In this document: in pieces, positions 8,822-19,041 of the stretch
How the letters are laid out: each line of letters begins with the position of its first letter
Position numbering within the stretch: the stretch's first letter is position 1
NCBI GenBank assembly: GCA_020722815.1
Contig: DYKB01000002.1
Coordinates: 170,054-234,053 of the forward strand
Origin: Caldithrix sp.
Lineage (GTDB): Bacteria; Zhuqueibacterota; Zhuqueibacteria; Thermofontimicrobiales; Sulfurfontimicrobiaceae
Direction of reading: 5' to 3'
Length of the DNA: 64,000 nucleotides
Made by a program: the position numbers and the translations under genes
Notes under the pieces: model-generated
Databases searched by the model: none
What the model was told of the DNA's origin: nothing
What the model saw: only the letters and a program-made list of their open reading frames with translations

Positions 8822-10663
8822 TTACATTCTTTCCGGCACGGCTATCCCCAAAATCTCCAGGCCACGTTTCAAAACGAGCGCGGTGGCTTTCGAAAGTACC
8901 AGGCGTGCCTGAACCAGTGCTTCGGTTTCTGCTTTCAGTACCGAATGATCATGATAAAACGTATTCAAAGTTTTGGCCAGCTCGAATACGTAGGTGCACA
9001 GCCGCGCTGGATTATAAGTCTGGGCAGCCAGTAACAACTCCTGAGGAAAATCATTTAATTTCCGAACGATAGCTTTTTCTTCTGTGGTTTTGAGCAATGA
9101 GAAATCAGTATCTGCCGTTGTCAATTCATCAAAATTATACTTTTCTGAATTACGGAAAATGCTCTTCACCCGTACATACGCATATTGAATATAGGGGCCG
9201 GTGAATCCCAGGGGTGAAATCGATTCTTTGGGATTAAATGTCATTCGGGTTGAAGGGGAAAATTTTAATATAAAAAATTTAAGGGCACCCAACGCCAGAA
9301 TTTCCGCAGTCTGACGAAAATCCTCAAGTGGAATATCGATATTACGTTCTTTAATTTCAGCCTTTTCCATTTCAAACAGCTCATTCATCAAATCATCGGC
9401 ATCGACTACTGTTCCTTCGCGGGATTTCATTTTACCTTCTGGCAGATCAATCATCCCATAAGCCAGATGGTAACAATTGTCAGCCCAGTCAAAGCCCAAT
9501 TTTTTTAACGTCGCAAATAATACCTGAAAATGATAAATCTGTTCATCGGCCACAACCCAAATAGCGCGTTTCATTTGAAAATCATCATACTTCAATTTTG
9601 TCGTGCCCAGATCCTGGGTAATATACACACTGGTCCCGTCTCTTCGGATGAGCAGTTTTTGATCGAGACCGGCTTCGGCTAAATCAATCCAGATTGAATT
9701 ATCATCTTTTCGGAAAAAAATTCCTTTTTGCAATCCTTCATCCACCAGCGCCTTTCCAAGCATATAGGTCTGGCTTTCTTTATATACTTTATCGAAATAA
9801 CACCCCAGCCGGCGATAGGTTTGATCAAAACCCTGATAAACCCAATTATTCATTTTTTCCCAGAGCGCGATAATCTCCGGATCACCCGCTTCCCACTTCT
9901 GGAGCATGGCTTGTACTTGCTGATACCAGGTTGATTCCTGTAAAAATTGGGCCTCAATTTTGCGTTTTTCCTGCGGATCAATTTGATCCAGCGAAATGTT
10001 CTGCTTTTGAATCCATTCGTCCCATTCTTTTTTCTGAGCTTTGTCGTAAAGGACGTAAAAATGCCCTACAAAATGATCACCTTTCACATTCTCTGATTCT
10101 GGAGTCGCATTATTTCCAAATTTTTGATAAGCCAGCATAGATTTACAGATATGAACACCGCGATCATTTACCAGATTTACCAATGTTACATCGTACCCAA
10201 CTGTTTTTAATAAATTACCGAGTGCCATGCCCAATAGGTTATTCCGAACGTGTCCCAGATGCTGCGGCTTATTGGTGTTGGGAGCCGAATATTCAATGAG
10301 AATTTTTTCACGCGGGACTGAATATTGAGTGCCGAAAGATTCGGGATTTGACAAAATTTGCGTACAAAGCATTTGCGCGAGTCTGGTGTAGTTGACGAAA
10401 AAATTCAGGTAAGGCCCAACCGCCATTGTTTTTTCAACTATTTCAGATATTTCAAATCCATCCCTTAATTTTTGTGCGATCACTGGAGGTGCCATTCGAA
10501 GCACTTTCGCCAAAGGAAAGCAAGCGAAGGCAAAATCTCCCATTTTTTCATCAGGCGGCGCATCGAGCTTGATTGGCTCTTCATATTTTGTATTAAATGT
10601 ATTCTGGATTGTAATGCTGACAAGATTTTCAATGTGCCGGGCGACATTCATCGTTTCGTTCAT
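8822..10663 (-). CDS. argS: Arginyl-tRNA synthetase
   Basis: The 613-residue class I synthetase charges tRNA-Arg with arginine in the cytoplasm. The N-terminal additional domain spans roughly residues 1-115. The catalytic domain opens with IEYSAPNTNKPQHLGH, with HLGH (135-138) as the HIGH signature; the KMSKS-equivalent loop is GKMKSREGTVV. The all-alpha anticodon-binding domain ends ALVLKRGLEILGIAVPERM. ATG at 10663 has AGGA 8 bases upstream. The gap to the upstream transglutaminase gene is only 34 bases, so both are probably one transcript. Confidence 0.97.
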   Translation of the reverse strand: MNETMNVARHIENLVSITIQNTFNTKYEEPIKLDAPPDEKMGDFAFACFPLAKVLRMAPPVIAQKLRDGFEISEIVEKTMAVGPYLNFFVNYTRLAQMLCTQILSNPESFGTQYSVPREKILIEYSAPNTNKPQHLGHVRNNLLGMALGNLLKTVGYDVTLVNLVNDRGVHICKSMLAYQKFGNNATPESENVKGDHFVGHFYVLYDKAQKKEWDEWIQKQNISLDQIDPQEKRKIEAQFLQESTWYQQVQAMLQKWEAGDPEIIALWEKMNNWVYQGFDQTYRRLGCYFDKVYKESQTYMLGKALVDEGLQKGIFFRKDDNSIWIDLAEAGLDQKLLIRRDGTSVYITQDLGTTKLKYDDFQMKRAIWVVADEQIYHFQVLFATLKKLGFDWADNCYHLAYGMIDLPEGKMKSREGTVVDADDLMNELFEMEKAEIKERNIDIPLEDFRQTAEILALGALKFFILKFSPSTRMTFNPKESISPLGFTGPYIQYAYVRVKSIFRNSEKYNFDELTTADTDFSLLKTTEEKAIVRKLNDFPQELLLAAQTYNPARLCTYVFELAKTLNTFYHDHSVLKAETEALVQARLVLSKATALVLKRGLEILGIAVPERM

Positions 10664-10697
10664 TTTTCATTTCCTGAATAGTTTCGGTAAATTTTAC

Positions 10698-12386
10698 TTA
10701 ATTTTTGCCTTGAATTCGATAATTAAATTCATAAGAAAGACTTATACTCCATTCACTTTCAAACATCGTTTTGTAACGAGTTCCCCATTGCGGGCCGACC
10801 GGTTTTCCATACGTATAAAACCAGTTCATAATGGGATCGCCGGTAAATCCCAATGCAATCCAGTAGTAGCCGGGCGTTAAAATCAAATTTTGTTTCGCGA
10901 AATCAAAATATTCCCAGTTATAGCCAACTTTAAACCGCATTTCATCGACCAGGATGATTTCACTCGTGGCAATTAAATCACCGGGAACGCCTTTATTATC
11001 CTTTAAAAGCTCGATCCAGACATTTCCACTGCCGCCAAATTTATGGATTGCCAATGCGATATTTTCCAATTTCAAGGGCTTATCGAGGCGAAAAACCTGG
11101 GCATATTGATCCTGACTGGTAACATATTCAGCCGTCTCAACCATAAAACTTTTTTGCATTTCAAATTGATTCCCTTTTACTGCTTGTACAGGCCCGTGAG
11201 TGGCCGTAATATCCAGACCAATCGGAAATTCCAGATTTCCCCAACAGATTGGTTTTTGAAAGGGAATCTTTTTGATATCCTCAGGGGGGATAGCTGGTGG
11301 TGGTTCCGGTGTTTCTTTTTTAGGCTGATAAGGAACAAAGTTTGTTTGAACCGGCGGTGTTAAAAGTAAATTTTTCGGCCCATACGACTGCTTTTCGCCT
11401 TGAATTGATACCTGATCCTGCGCAAACTCGGCTTCAATCGTTTCTTCAAATTGGGGTTGCCCGGAATTCATTCGATCCATTGACCATCGCAATAAACCAT
11501 CCTGAATTGTTTCCTGATTATCAATTCCCACTTCAATTCGGATAAAACGATTACTCACAAAAAGCTGGGTCTGCTGTGGATCAAATGGTACCCAGCCTAA
11601 ATCCTCAAAATAAACTTCAATCCAGGAGTGCCGACCCTGCGCAATTTTCATCATCAGCGTTCCCTGGGGCGTTTCAATTTCATAAGGCCGCTTTAGCGTC
11701 ACCCCGTTGACGATACGAACAGGAATTCCCACACTTCGCATTAGCGCGGCAGTCAGGTGCGAATAATTCTGGCAATTTCCTTTACCACTTCGATAGGAAT
11801 ATCGTGCATCGTAACTGGGGGGATTGAGTATATAGCGCATGTGATCGACAACCCAGGAGAGAATTCGTTGCACGGCATCATATTGGGTATTTGCGCCGCG
11901 GACGAGTTCTGCAGCCTGCGAACGTATCTGGGGATCATTGGCGGCAACCTGTTCGGTTGATTGTAAATAGGGTTGAACATCGGGACGTACATTTTTGATG
12001 GGAAAAGGGATAGAAGATGTTAATTTTTCCAATTTCGTATGATTCTGCGCCGTAAAAGTAATCATTGTTTTAATGGTACGTCCCAGATTGGCCCAATTCA
12101 CTTGCAAAATTTTATTACCCCGTTGATCCATTCGTTCTTTTTTAGTGGTCGGCTGGGGTTGAAAATTTATTTGCAAATGAGAGATTTGTTGATTATAAGT
12201 CGGTGATTGGAAACTTTGTGGAATCACAAAACTTAATTCCAGATCCTCCATGCCTGGCACCGGGACAATTTCCTGACTTAATTGATAATTTAAGCGCGAA
12301 TTCTGGCCACCATTGACCAGATAATTTTCGGCCAGTGCAAAATTTATGATTAATACAAGGAAGATACCAATCATTATTTTCTTCAT
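10698..12386 (-). CDS. Secreted transglutaminase-like (cysteine protease fold) protein
   Basis: The 562-residue protein has a signal peptide (residues 1-19, cleavage after ALA). A transglutaminase-like domain at roughly 160-275 shows the full triad: Cys205 in GKGNCQNYSHLTAALMRS, His253 in GRHSWIEVYF and Asp269 in GWVPFDP. The region after residue 370 looks like beta-sandwich domains, the last (about 430-562) containing FRLDKPLKLENIALAIHKFG, as in carbohydrate-binding jelly rolls. Bacterial members of this fold act as periplasmic or surface peptidases or cross-linkers. Substrate unknown. A proline-rich linker lies around residues 355-375. Confidence 0.85.
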   Translation of the reverse strand: MKKIMIGIFLVLIINFALAENYLVNGGQNSRLNYQLSQEIVPVPGMEDLELSFVIPQSFQSPTYNQQISHLQINFQPQPTTKKERMDQRGNKILQVNWANLGRTIKTMITFTAQNHTKLEKLTSSIPFPIKNVRPDVQPYLQSTEQVAANDPQIRSQAAELVRGANTQYDAVQRILSWVVDHMRYILNPPSYDARYSYRSGKGNCQNYSHLTAALMRSVGIPVRIVNGVTLKRPYEIETPQGTLMMKIAQGRHSWIEVYFEDLGWVPFDPQQTQLFVSNRFIRIEVGIDNQETIQDGLLRWSMDRMNSGQPQFEETIEAEFAQDQVSIQGEKQSYGPKNLLLTPPVQTNFVPYQPKKETPEPPPAIPPEDIKKIPFQKPICWGNLEFPIGLDITATHGPVQAVKGNQFEMQKSFMVETAEYVTSQDQYAQVFRLDKPLKLENIALAIHKFGGSGNVWIELLKDNKGVPGDLIATSEIILVDEMRFKVGYNWEYFDFAKQNLILTPGYYWIALGFTGDPIMNWFYTYGKPVGPQWGTRYKTMFESEWSISLSYEFNYRIQGKN

Positions 12387-12870
12387 TGCATCTCTCCTGT
12401 GATTGCTGTTGATTTGATTTGCAGACGTTTTAAAAAATCTACGCCAAGATTTTATTCGCTAAATAAGCGAAAGAAAAAACGAAAATTTTATTTAAAAATC
12501 AAGTTAATTTTTTTTTAAATCCTGAAAAATTAAGCAGCTATTTATCCGCAAAGATCTGAAAATGGACGTAAAATCAAGTACGCCGCTCTTTAACTTTTAA
12601 GGCAGGTATTAACCGGGTACTTTAATCCTGAGTGACTTTGTAAGTTCCTTGCTAAAATAATGTATAAAATCCGCTTCGTAACGCCATCTTTCCTGCATCC
12701 CGATGAAAACTTTTTTCTGAATCTTTCGTATACAAGGGCAAAAGTCAGGATTTCAGCCTGTTTTCTTTTGTATGAGATGAAAAATAGAGGAGCATTTGAA
12801 TCGAAAAGACATCTTTTTTTTTCAACAATTCGTCTGTTGGCTAATGCTACAAAAAGAGAAGGGGGAAAAA
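12387..12870. other. Divergent intergenic region, no confident gene
   Basis: Lies between the minus-strand transglutaminase gene and the plus-strand kinase gene. Open frames exist on both strands (an N-terminal extension of the kinase frame from 12660, and 12590-12904 on the minus strand), but their proteins show no recognisable domain and I do not call them. The promoters of both flanking units should be here. Confidence 0.45.
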
Positions 12871-12936
12871 ATGGCTTCACAAGCGAATTTGAAAATTCAG
12901 GCAAGGCTGGTTTTGGGGATTGGAGTTATCAAATGA
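12871..12936 (+). CDS. 21-residue leader or remnant ORF coupled to the kinase gene
   Basis: An ATG at 12871 follows a strong purine-rich site (AGAAGGGGG, 5 bases upstream) and encodes MASQANLKIQARLVLGIGVI plus a final Lys before TGA. The stop overlaps the proposed kinase start as ATGA. The peptide looks like the cytoplasmic start and first membrane-entering residues of a receptor or phosphatase protein, so it may be what remains of a deleted upstream gene. It could instead be a coupling leader. Confidence 0.35.
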   Translation: MASQANLKIQARLVLGIGVIK

Positions 12937-13391
12937 TCTGCTTTCAAACTGGACAGCAATACATGAAAACGAAAAATATTAAAATCGAAAGCTCGACATC
13001 GAAAATACAGCAAGCTGTACAAAAATTGGAGCATTTTTTAAATACAAATGGTTTGTTTGAACGAATTGTTCACGAAACGACGATTGCAGCGTCAGAAGCC
13101 ATTGCCAATGCAGTGATTCATGGTAATCATAATGATCCAGAAAAGTATGTTTCTGTCGATGTTAGAATAAATGGCAAAAAATTGACCGTAAAAGTATCTG
13201 ATGAAGGGGCTGGTTTTTCCCCAACCACTATCCCGAATCCTTTAAATGGTGAAAACCGAATGAAAACTAGTGGCCGTGGTGTTTATTTGATGAAAGCAAC
13301 GATGGATGAAGTCAATTTTTACCAATCCAGGAAAGGGCTTGAAGTCGAGCTTATCAAATTCCTGACTGATGAGCATAAAAAAAAGAGATAA
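12933..13391 (+). CDS. RsbW-like anti-sigma serine kinase (HATPase_c_2)
   Basis: A 152-residue GHKL ATPase domain: N-box EAIANAVIHGNHND, G1 box DEGAGFSP and a GRGVYLM lid motif match RsbW/SpoIIAB-type kinases. These bind a sigma factor and phosphorylate a STAS antagonist. I start at 12933 because GGAG is 7 bases upstream and the codon overlaps the stop of a small ORF. ATG at 12963, opening MKTKNIKIESS, is an equally natural start for the domain. A longer open frame from 12660 adds 91 residues with no family resemblance. No sigma factor or RsbU-like phosphatase is adjacent. Confidence 0.85.
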   Translation: MICFQTGQQYMKTKNIKIESSTSKIQQAVQKLEHFLNTNGLFERIVHETTIAASEAIANAVIHGNHNDPEKYVSVDVRINGKKLTVKVSDEGAGFSPTTIPNPLNGENRMKTSGRGVYLMKATMDEVNFYQSRKGLEVELIKFLTDEHKKKR

Positions 13392-13560
13392 GAACCTGCC
13401 GATATATGGATAACCTTTTTAACTCAATCTCTTTGGCGATATTGCCTTCCTTAAGATGATTAAATTAAATACTATTGAATAGCACCCAATTTATCATGCC
13501 AGAATATTTATTTTAGACTTCCAGTACTCAAATTAATTGATTTTATCGGGATTTTTAATA
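13392..13560. other. Intergenic, only a partial repeat end seen
   Basis: No gene seen. ATTTTAGACTTCCAGT near 13511 resembles a worn terminal repeat of family 4, whose full copy follows. Confidence 0.4.
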
Positions 13561-13766
13561 ACCTGAAATTTTAAAATGAATCGTTTTCAGAAATTATTGA
13601 CCCCTTCTGTCTCTTCCCCCAATTTCGCTTTCGGGAATTTGCGGGAGGCAGGAGGGGGTCGCTCCCCCATTTTCGCTTTTTGAAAATAGGGGAGAGACAG
13701 CGGGGGTCAATTTCCCACTGAAAGCGAGTTCTCCGAATAAAAAACGTTTATTTTAGAATTTCAGGT
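13561..13766. repeat. Palindromic repeat family 4, copy a
   Basis: Terminal inverted repeats ACCTGAAATTTTAAAATGAA (from 13561) and TTATTTTAGAATTTCAGGT (to 13766) enclose facing arms of TTGACCCC / GGGGTCAA and CTCCCCCATTTTCGCTTTT. A second copy is at 36797-36949. It fills most of the gap 13392-13957. Confidence 0.75.
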
Positions 13767-13957
13767 ATTAAAAAAACTTGAAATTTTCACTATTCATTGA
13801 TAAATTAGTTGAGTTTAGCTAGTACCTTTTGTATTTAGGCTTATTCAATTTTCTAATTTTGTCTTAGTGATGACCGGCATTGGAAAAAATCATTGGAAAG
13901 CATAATACAACAGAAAATCACTTGAACATTGAATAAAAGCAACAATGAGGTTAAAAA

Positions 13958-14995
13958 ATGCAAAAAATAATATTAAATTTTTTTCTATCATTTATTTTGT
14001 CTTCTGGAATTTGCTTCCATGGCTTTACGCAAACGAATAAAGAAATTTCAAAAACTGATGCAAGTTATGGGTTCATACCGCAAAACTTTTTGCAATATGA
14101 TGTGATTCTTGAACCGGATAAAAATCAACCAGAATGGTGGGCAGGGGCGCCATCAGTGGTGCAAGATAAAGAGGGAATTTTTTGGCTGGCCTGTCGGATG
14201 CGATCTCCTGATTTTCCCCGAAGCTTGCGCGGCTATGAAATTCGTATTTTAAAAAGTATCGACGGAATTCATTTCACCAGCGTTATTTCAATACCGCGTG
14301 AAAGTGTTCCAATTCCAGGATTTGAGCGCCCTGCAATTTTAATTGATCCAATTACAAACAAATTTAAGTTGTACGCCTGCGGTCCCTGGCAAAATAAATC
14401 CTGGTGCATAATCAAATTTGATGATGCAGATGATCCAGGTCATTTTATTCCTTCCACCGCTCGCCCTGTCATCCAGCCGCGGGAAAAAAAATATGAACGT
14501 GAAATAACTGTTAAGGCATATAAAGATCCTTTCATTCTCTTCACGAATGGAAAATATCATGCCTATGTCACTGGCTATATTAGAGAAAATGAACGAATTT
14601 TCCATTTTACCAGCTCTGATGGTGAAAGTTGGCAACCTGTTGGTGAAATAACTGAACCAGCAATGGATTTAACAGGTTGGCATAATTTTTTCATCAGACC
14701 GGCATCGGTGATACCGTTAGGTATCGGCTATTTTTTCATTTATGAAGGATCGCATACGTCCTGGTATGATCCGGTTTATAATATTACCACTGGAATTGGC
14801 TTTACATTTGATCTGCACCATATTATTGATCTCACCGAGGCCGGACCATTAGCCGTCAGTTCTACACCTGGAAATTTTCATACCTGGCGCTATTCACATT
14901 GGATCAAGGTTCAAAATGAGTTATGGATTTATGCCGAAGTCGCACGAGAAAATGATTCCAATGAGATACGTCTGTTTCGAATGAAAATGGAATAA
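13958..14995 (+). CDS. Secreted five-bladed beta-propeller protein, GH43/GH32-like
   Basis: The 345-residue protein has a signal peptide (about residues 1-24, FHGFTQ). The rest has repeated aromatic-rich blades in the style of the beta-fructosidase superfamily (GH32, GH43, GH130): WWAGAPSVVQDKEGIFWLACR, FERPAILIDPITNKFKLYA, YKDPFILFTNGKYHAYVTG and FFIRPASVIPLGIGYFFIYEG. The short 'DPF' after a lysine-rich stretch resembles a catalytic blade, but I cannot assign acid and base residues. Likely a glycoside hydrolase or phosphorylase acting outside the cytoplasm. ATG at 13958 has GAGG 7 bases upstream. The next gene is a large surface protein 190 bases away. Confidence 0.65.
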   Translation: MQKIILNFFLSFILSSGICFHGFTQTNKEISKTDASYGFIPQNFLQYDVILEPDKNQPEWWAGAPSVVQDKEGIFWLACRMRSPDFPRSLRGYEIRILKSIDGIHFTSVISIPRESVPIPGFERPAILIDPITNKFKLYACGPWQNKSWCIIKFDDADDPGHFIPSTARPVIQPREKKYEREITVKAYKDPFILFTNGKYHAYVTGYIRENERIFHFTSSDGESWQPVGEITEPAMDLTGWHNFFIRPASVIPLGIGYFFIYEGSHTSWYDPVYNITTGIGFTFDLHHIIDLTEAGPLAVSSTPGNFHTWRYSHWIKVQNELWIYAEVARENDSNEIRLFRMKME

Positions 14996-15185
14996 AATCA
15001 TTACGTTATAAGTTATATTGATGTCGCACAGACTGATTAATTTTCTGTGCCGGCAGCAATAAATTCTGGATTGGCACGATTTTTACTACATTTTATTTAA
15101 CGTCGCATCCTCTCATTTACACAGTTATTTTCGGCGGCGCAGTTATCATAAAATACACTCAGTCTAATTATGAAAGGATTCAATT

Positions 15186-18100
15186 ATGCATGACAGAAGG
15201 ATTCTGCTATTGGCAGTTTTTATTTTCTTCATTACGTTAGCTTCGCAAGTTGTTGGACAATGGTCAAATCCCATTGAGATTTCATGGGGCGAAGCACCGG
15301 ATATGGATATTCATCCCCAGTCCGGGCAGATACACATTGTCGCAGTAACAAAAAACAGGGAAGTGGCCTATACGGTTTTAGACCAAAGTGGATTGGTTAT
15401 AAGTCAGGAAAATATTCCAGGTGTGACCACCGAACATTTCGCCGGACATTTTGGACCTTCCGTGGCAGTGGATACCCTCAATTTTCCACATGTTTTTTAC
15501 CGAAGTTATCTTAATAATAATCAATATGATCTATACTATATCTTCAAGAATGAACTGGGATGGAGTAAACCACTTATTGTTGCCCGAAGAGTGACGCGTG
15601 GTTATGCGGCTCGCATCGATGTCGATGAAATGAATCGTGTACATCTGGCCTATGGTTCAGCCGGCACTGATGTCTGGGGACCGGTCACCTATGTCCGGAT
15701 TGAAAACGGTGCCATTACCAAAACCCATACAAATATTACAAAATATCGCGCCGATGATCGAATTGAAATTGATAGCCGTTTTAAAAATGAAGTTCATCTC
15801 ATCCTGGGCTGTCCTGATCCAAAAGGTGGTCCGGTGACCTACTGGCGCTCTGCCAATGCTGGAGAACAAATGTTACATGTTGGCGATATTCATCATCCGG
15901 ATTGCAATGATCGAAATGGCTCTCCGGATGTTTTTGTGGATAAGCAGGGACAGGCACATTTCTGTTATGGTTCCAGTGTCGATGTTTCGCGCGATAATAA
16001 ACCTTCCGTCCGGTATACGCGCTATGAAAATGGTGTTAAAAAGCTGGATGTTCCGGTTACACCGGCTAATTTTCTAAAAGATTGGCATTTAGGTATTGGT
16101 CTGGCCAGTCTGGCAACTTCTGATGACGGTCAGACAGTTATTGTTTGTTTCCAGATTGCCGATGGGGGGCCAATGTATTATGTTCAATCTTCAAATGCCG
16201 GGCAATCATGGAGTGAACCAGTTCAGGTAAGCGCAGAAACCTGGGATGGCTATGAAGGCCGGAGCAAACAGGTACTACGCGCCGTCCAACAACGCTTTTA
16301 TCTGGCTTTTCCGGCAGCGAATGGTAAAATTTATCTTCGCTGGTTTCAATTTGCTGATACCGAGCGCCCTGTTGCTGATGCTGGCGGTCCCTATAATGGT
16401 CGCGAAGGGGCAATGATTCGTTTTGATGCATCGAAATCCCGTGATAATACGGGTATTGTCTCTTATGAGTGGGACTGGAATGCGGATGGTCGGTATGATG
16501 ATAAAACGGATCAACCGATTATTGAACACCTTTATCAGGATAATTATTCAGGCACGGTTGTTCTACGGGTAACGGATACCGCCGGATTAACCGCGACCGA
16601 TGATGCTCGTGTTACAATTGAAAATACGAATCCTGTTGTTGTCCTTCCAAAAGAATTGAAGGCAAAAGAAGGTTCACCTTTTACTTTTAAAGCCAATGTA
16701 ACTGATTCTGGCGCACCGGATACCCATACTTATCGCTGGAATTTTGGTGATGGCACAACCAGTACCGAAGCGGTCCCAGTGCATCAATACGCTGATGATG
16801 GTGATTATGCCATTACTTGTGAAGTGAAAGATAAGGACAACGGTATTGGGTTGGCAAAGACCACCATGAAAGTCGAAAATATTGCTCCCACCGTGGATGC
16901 CGGTGGTCCATACCTGGCAATGAGTGGTGATACCATCACATTTATTGGAAAAGCCACGGATCCGGGTACGGCGGATATTCTTACTTATGCCTGGGATTTA
17001 GATAACGATGGTACGTATGAGACGGCAGGTATTTCCGTAAGAAAAGTCTTTGTGGTTAAAGGTAATACCAAAGTTCGTTTGCAGGTCAAGGATGATGATG
17101 GGGGAGAAGGTGTTGATGAAGCTGATGTAAAGATTGGAAATGCACCACCGACCGTGAGCGAAATACCCGGACAGACGATTCAGCAAAATGAAAAATTTCA
17201 GGATCTGCAATTGGATTTATATGTTTCAGATCCCGATAATACGCCAGCGGAAATGAGCTGGAAGGCAACTGGATTGGTGAATTTGACCGTCAATATTCAA
17301 AATCGAATTGCAAAAATTGCGGTTATAAATCCTGAATGGAAAGGTTCAGAGCGGATAACTTTTATCGCCCGGGATCCTGATGGTTTGGCAGATTCAACCT
17401 CTGCGGTATTTTCGGTTCAGGCAAATAACCAGGCACCCGTGTTGCAGGCGATGCGTGATCAAACAGTGCTCGAAAATCAACCATTTCAGGTGATTAATCT
17501 GGATGATTTGGTGACTGATCCCGATAATTTGCCTTCGGAAATGAAATGGGCTGTTAATGGCAATAAAAATTTACGCGTTCTGATCCAGCAGGGAAAAATC
17601 AACCAAAATAATGGAAATTCGATTCAGGCGACAAATTGGACGGCTACCATTACTGTTGCTGATTCGGAATGGAATGGGACTGAAATGATACATTTTGTCG
17701 TCACTGATCCAGGGCAACTTTCTGATACGACAGCCGCCAAATATACTGTCGTTCGCGCAAATGATGCTCCTCAAATTAGTCAAATTCCGGATCAAATGAT
17801 TAATCCCGGTGGAGAATTTGCTGAACTTGAATTGGATAAATATGTTTTCGATCCGGATAATGCCAGAGAATCTTTGGTATGGTCTTTTTCCGGTAACCAG
17901 GAGTTACAAGTTACCATTCAAAACCGCAAAGCAAAAGTAAAATTGCCAAAACCGGATTGGCAAGGTAGCGAAGTCATCACTTTTACGGCAACCGATCCTG
18001 AAGGTGCAACAGATCAATGGGATGTAACTTTTACAATTATCACCAATAATAAACGTCCCCAACTGGCGAATATGTTCGATATCTCAATTAATGAAGACGA

Positions 18101-18977
18101 CACCGCGCGAATTTCCCGAAAATCACTCGAATCATTGGTTTATGATACTGATAATCAACCTACTGATTTTATTTTTTCGATAATTGCTTCCAAAAATATT
18201 GTTTGGGGTATTGAGCCGAAAGATAAAGGCTTATTTATTACTTCAGCGCCCAATTGGAATGGAAAAGAGAGCGCCTTGCTGGTCGTTCATGATGGAGCAG
18301 GCGGTCGTGATTCTTCATCATTTATGATTACCTTCAAACCAGTTGCGGATCCACCATCATGTTTTGAATTAAAATCGCCTGCGGATCAAAACCTGCCCTC
18401 CTGGCCGGCGACCATGCAATTTACCTGGCAAAGGGCAATCGATCCGGATGGTGATGCTGTTCAATATATCTGGATTCTCTCAAGAACCAAAAATTGTCAG
18501 GATACACTAACTTACAGTGTGGGGCCAGATACGGTTTATAATTTTGTTACAGCGAATTTCACGACAATCAAAGGCGATTTGTTCTGGAAAGTATTGGCAT
18601 ATTCACAGCAGGATAACAAATATCGCGAGGGTGAAAAAATTGGCCATTTTTCGATTGAATATTCAGGGGTTGAAATTGCTGAAAATCAGTTGAAACCGGA
18701 CCAATTTCTTTTAATGCAAAATTATCCAAATCCATTTAACCCGGAAACCCAGATTACTTATCAATTACCAAAACCAGCGAATATTCGGCTTGAAATTTTT
18801 AATATGCAGGGTGAATTGGTTCAGGTGATAGCATCGGGAGATAAAACCGCCGGGACTCATACGGCTATCTGGAATGGATTGAATCAGAAAAATGAACCTG
18901 TCTCCAGTGGGCTTTATCTGTATCGTTTGCTGGCAGATCAGATCGTTCTGGTTCAAAAAATGATGTTGATGAAATAA
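15186..18977 (+). CDS. Large secreted multidomain protein: propeller, PKD and cadherin-like repeats, C-terminal sorting domain
   Basis: This 1263-residue protein is built as follows: signal peptide (1-25); a BNR-like beta-propeller (about 26-385, with repeated 'HIVAVTKNREV', 'VHLAYG', 'AHFCYG' strands); three PKD-type domains (about 390-650, with DAGGPY and RWNFGDGTTS motifs); four tandem cadherin-like domains of about 100 residues (650-1050, each with a DPDN or DTDN motif); a fibronectin-like domain; and a C-terminal sorting domain from about 1177, LMQNYPNPFNPETQITYQL, ending VQKMMLMK. The last is the FlgD-like/type IX-style domain of FCB bacteria, which directs export to the surface. Probably adhesion or glycan binding. 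A rho-independent terminator follows. Confidence 0.85.
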   Translation: MHDRRILLLAVFIFFITLASQVVGQWSNPIEISWGEAPDMDIHPQSGQIHIVAVTKNREVAYTVLDQSGLVISQENIPGVTTEHFAGHFGPSVAVDTLNFPHVFYRSYLNNNQYDLYYIFKNELGWSKPLIVARRVTRGYAARIDVDEMNRVHLAYGSAGTDVWGPVTYVRIENGAITKTHTNITKYRADDRIEIDSRFKNEVHLILGCPDPKGGPVTYWRSANAGEQMLHVGDIHHPDCNDRNGSPDVFVDKQGQAHFCYGSSVDVSRDNKPSVRYTRYENGVKKLDVPVTPANFLKDWHLGIGLASLATSDDGQTVIVCFQIADGGPMYYVQSSNAGQSWSEPVQVSAETWDGYEGRSKQVLRAVQQRFYLAFPAANGKIYLRWFQFADTERPVADAGGPYNGREGAMIRFDASKSRDNTGIVSYEWDWNADGRYDDKTDQPIIEHLYQDNYSGTVVLRVTDTAGLTATDDARVTIENTNPVVVLPKELKAKEGSPFTFKANVTDSGAPDTHTYRWNFGDGTTSTEAVPVHQYADDGDYAITCEVKDKDNGIGLAKTTMKVENIAPTVDAGGPYLAMSGDTITFIGKATDPGTADILTYAWDLDNDGTYETAGISVRKVFVVKGNTKVRLQVKDDDGGEGVDEADVKIGNAPPTVSEIPGQTIQQNEKFQDLQLDLYVSDPDNTPAEMSWKATGLVNLTVNIQNRIAKIAVINPEWKGSERITFIARDPDGLADSTSAVFSVQANNQAPVLQAMRDQTVLENQPFQVINLDDLVTDPDNLPSEMKWAVNGNKNLRVLIQQGKINQNNGNSIQATNWTATITVADSEWNGTEMIHFVVTDPGQLSDTTAAKYTVVRANDAPQISQIPDQMINPGGEFAELELDKYVFDPDNARESLVWSFSGNQELQVTIQNRKAKVKLPKPDWQGSEVITFTATDPEGATDQWDVTFTIITNNKRPQLANMFDISINEDDTARISRKSLESLVYDTDNQPTDFIFSIIASKNIVWGIEPKDKGLFITSAPNWNGKESALLVVHDGAGGRDSSSFMITFKPVADPPSCFELKSPADQNLPSWPATMQFTWQRAIDPDGDAVQYIWILSRTKNCQDTLTYSVGPDTVYNFVTANFTTIKGDLFWKVLAYSQQDNKYREGEKIGHFSIEYSGVEIAENQLKPDQFLLMQNYPNPFNPETQITYQLPKPANIRLEIFNMQGELVQVIASGDKTAGTHTAIWNGLNQKNEPVSSGLYLYRLLADQIVLVQKMMLMK

Positions 18978-19012
18978 TTCAATAATTTTTCCGAATAATT
19001 GTATTAAAACAG

Positions 19013-19041
19013 AAAAGGGGCTTCAAGCCAGCCCCTTTTTA
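19013..19041. terminator. Bidirectional rho-independent terminator
   Basis: AAAAGGGGCT and AGCCCCTTTT form a 10-bp stem with a 7-base loop, flanked by A and T runs on both sides. It serves the convergent genes at 15186-18977 (+) and 19039-20913 (-), overlapping the latter's stop codon. Confidence 0.85.

Noticed and set aside
12660..12932. N-terminal extension of the RsbW-like frame
   Set aside because: 91 residues with no family resemblance and no good ribosome site at 12660; the kinase domain starts near 12933-12963.
15072..15088. Sigma-54-like promoter TGGCAC..TTACT before the large surface protein gene
   Set aside because: The -12 element deviates from TTGCW and the spacing is only approximate; one degenerate match in AT-rich DNA is not enough, although an NtrC-type regulator is in the window.
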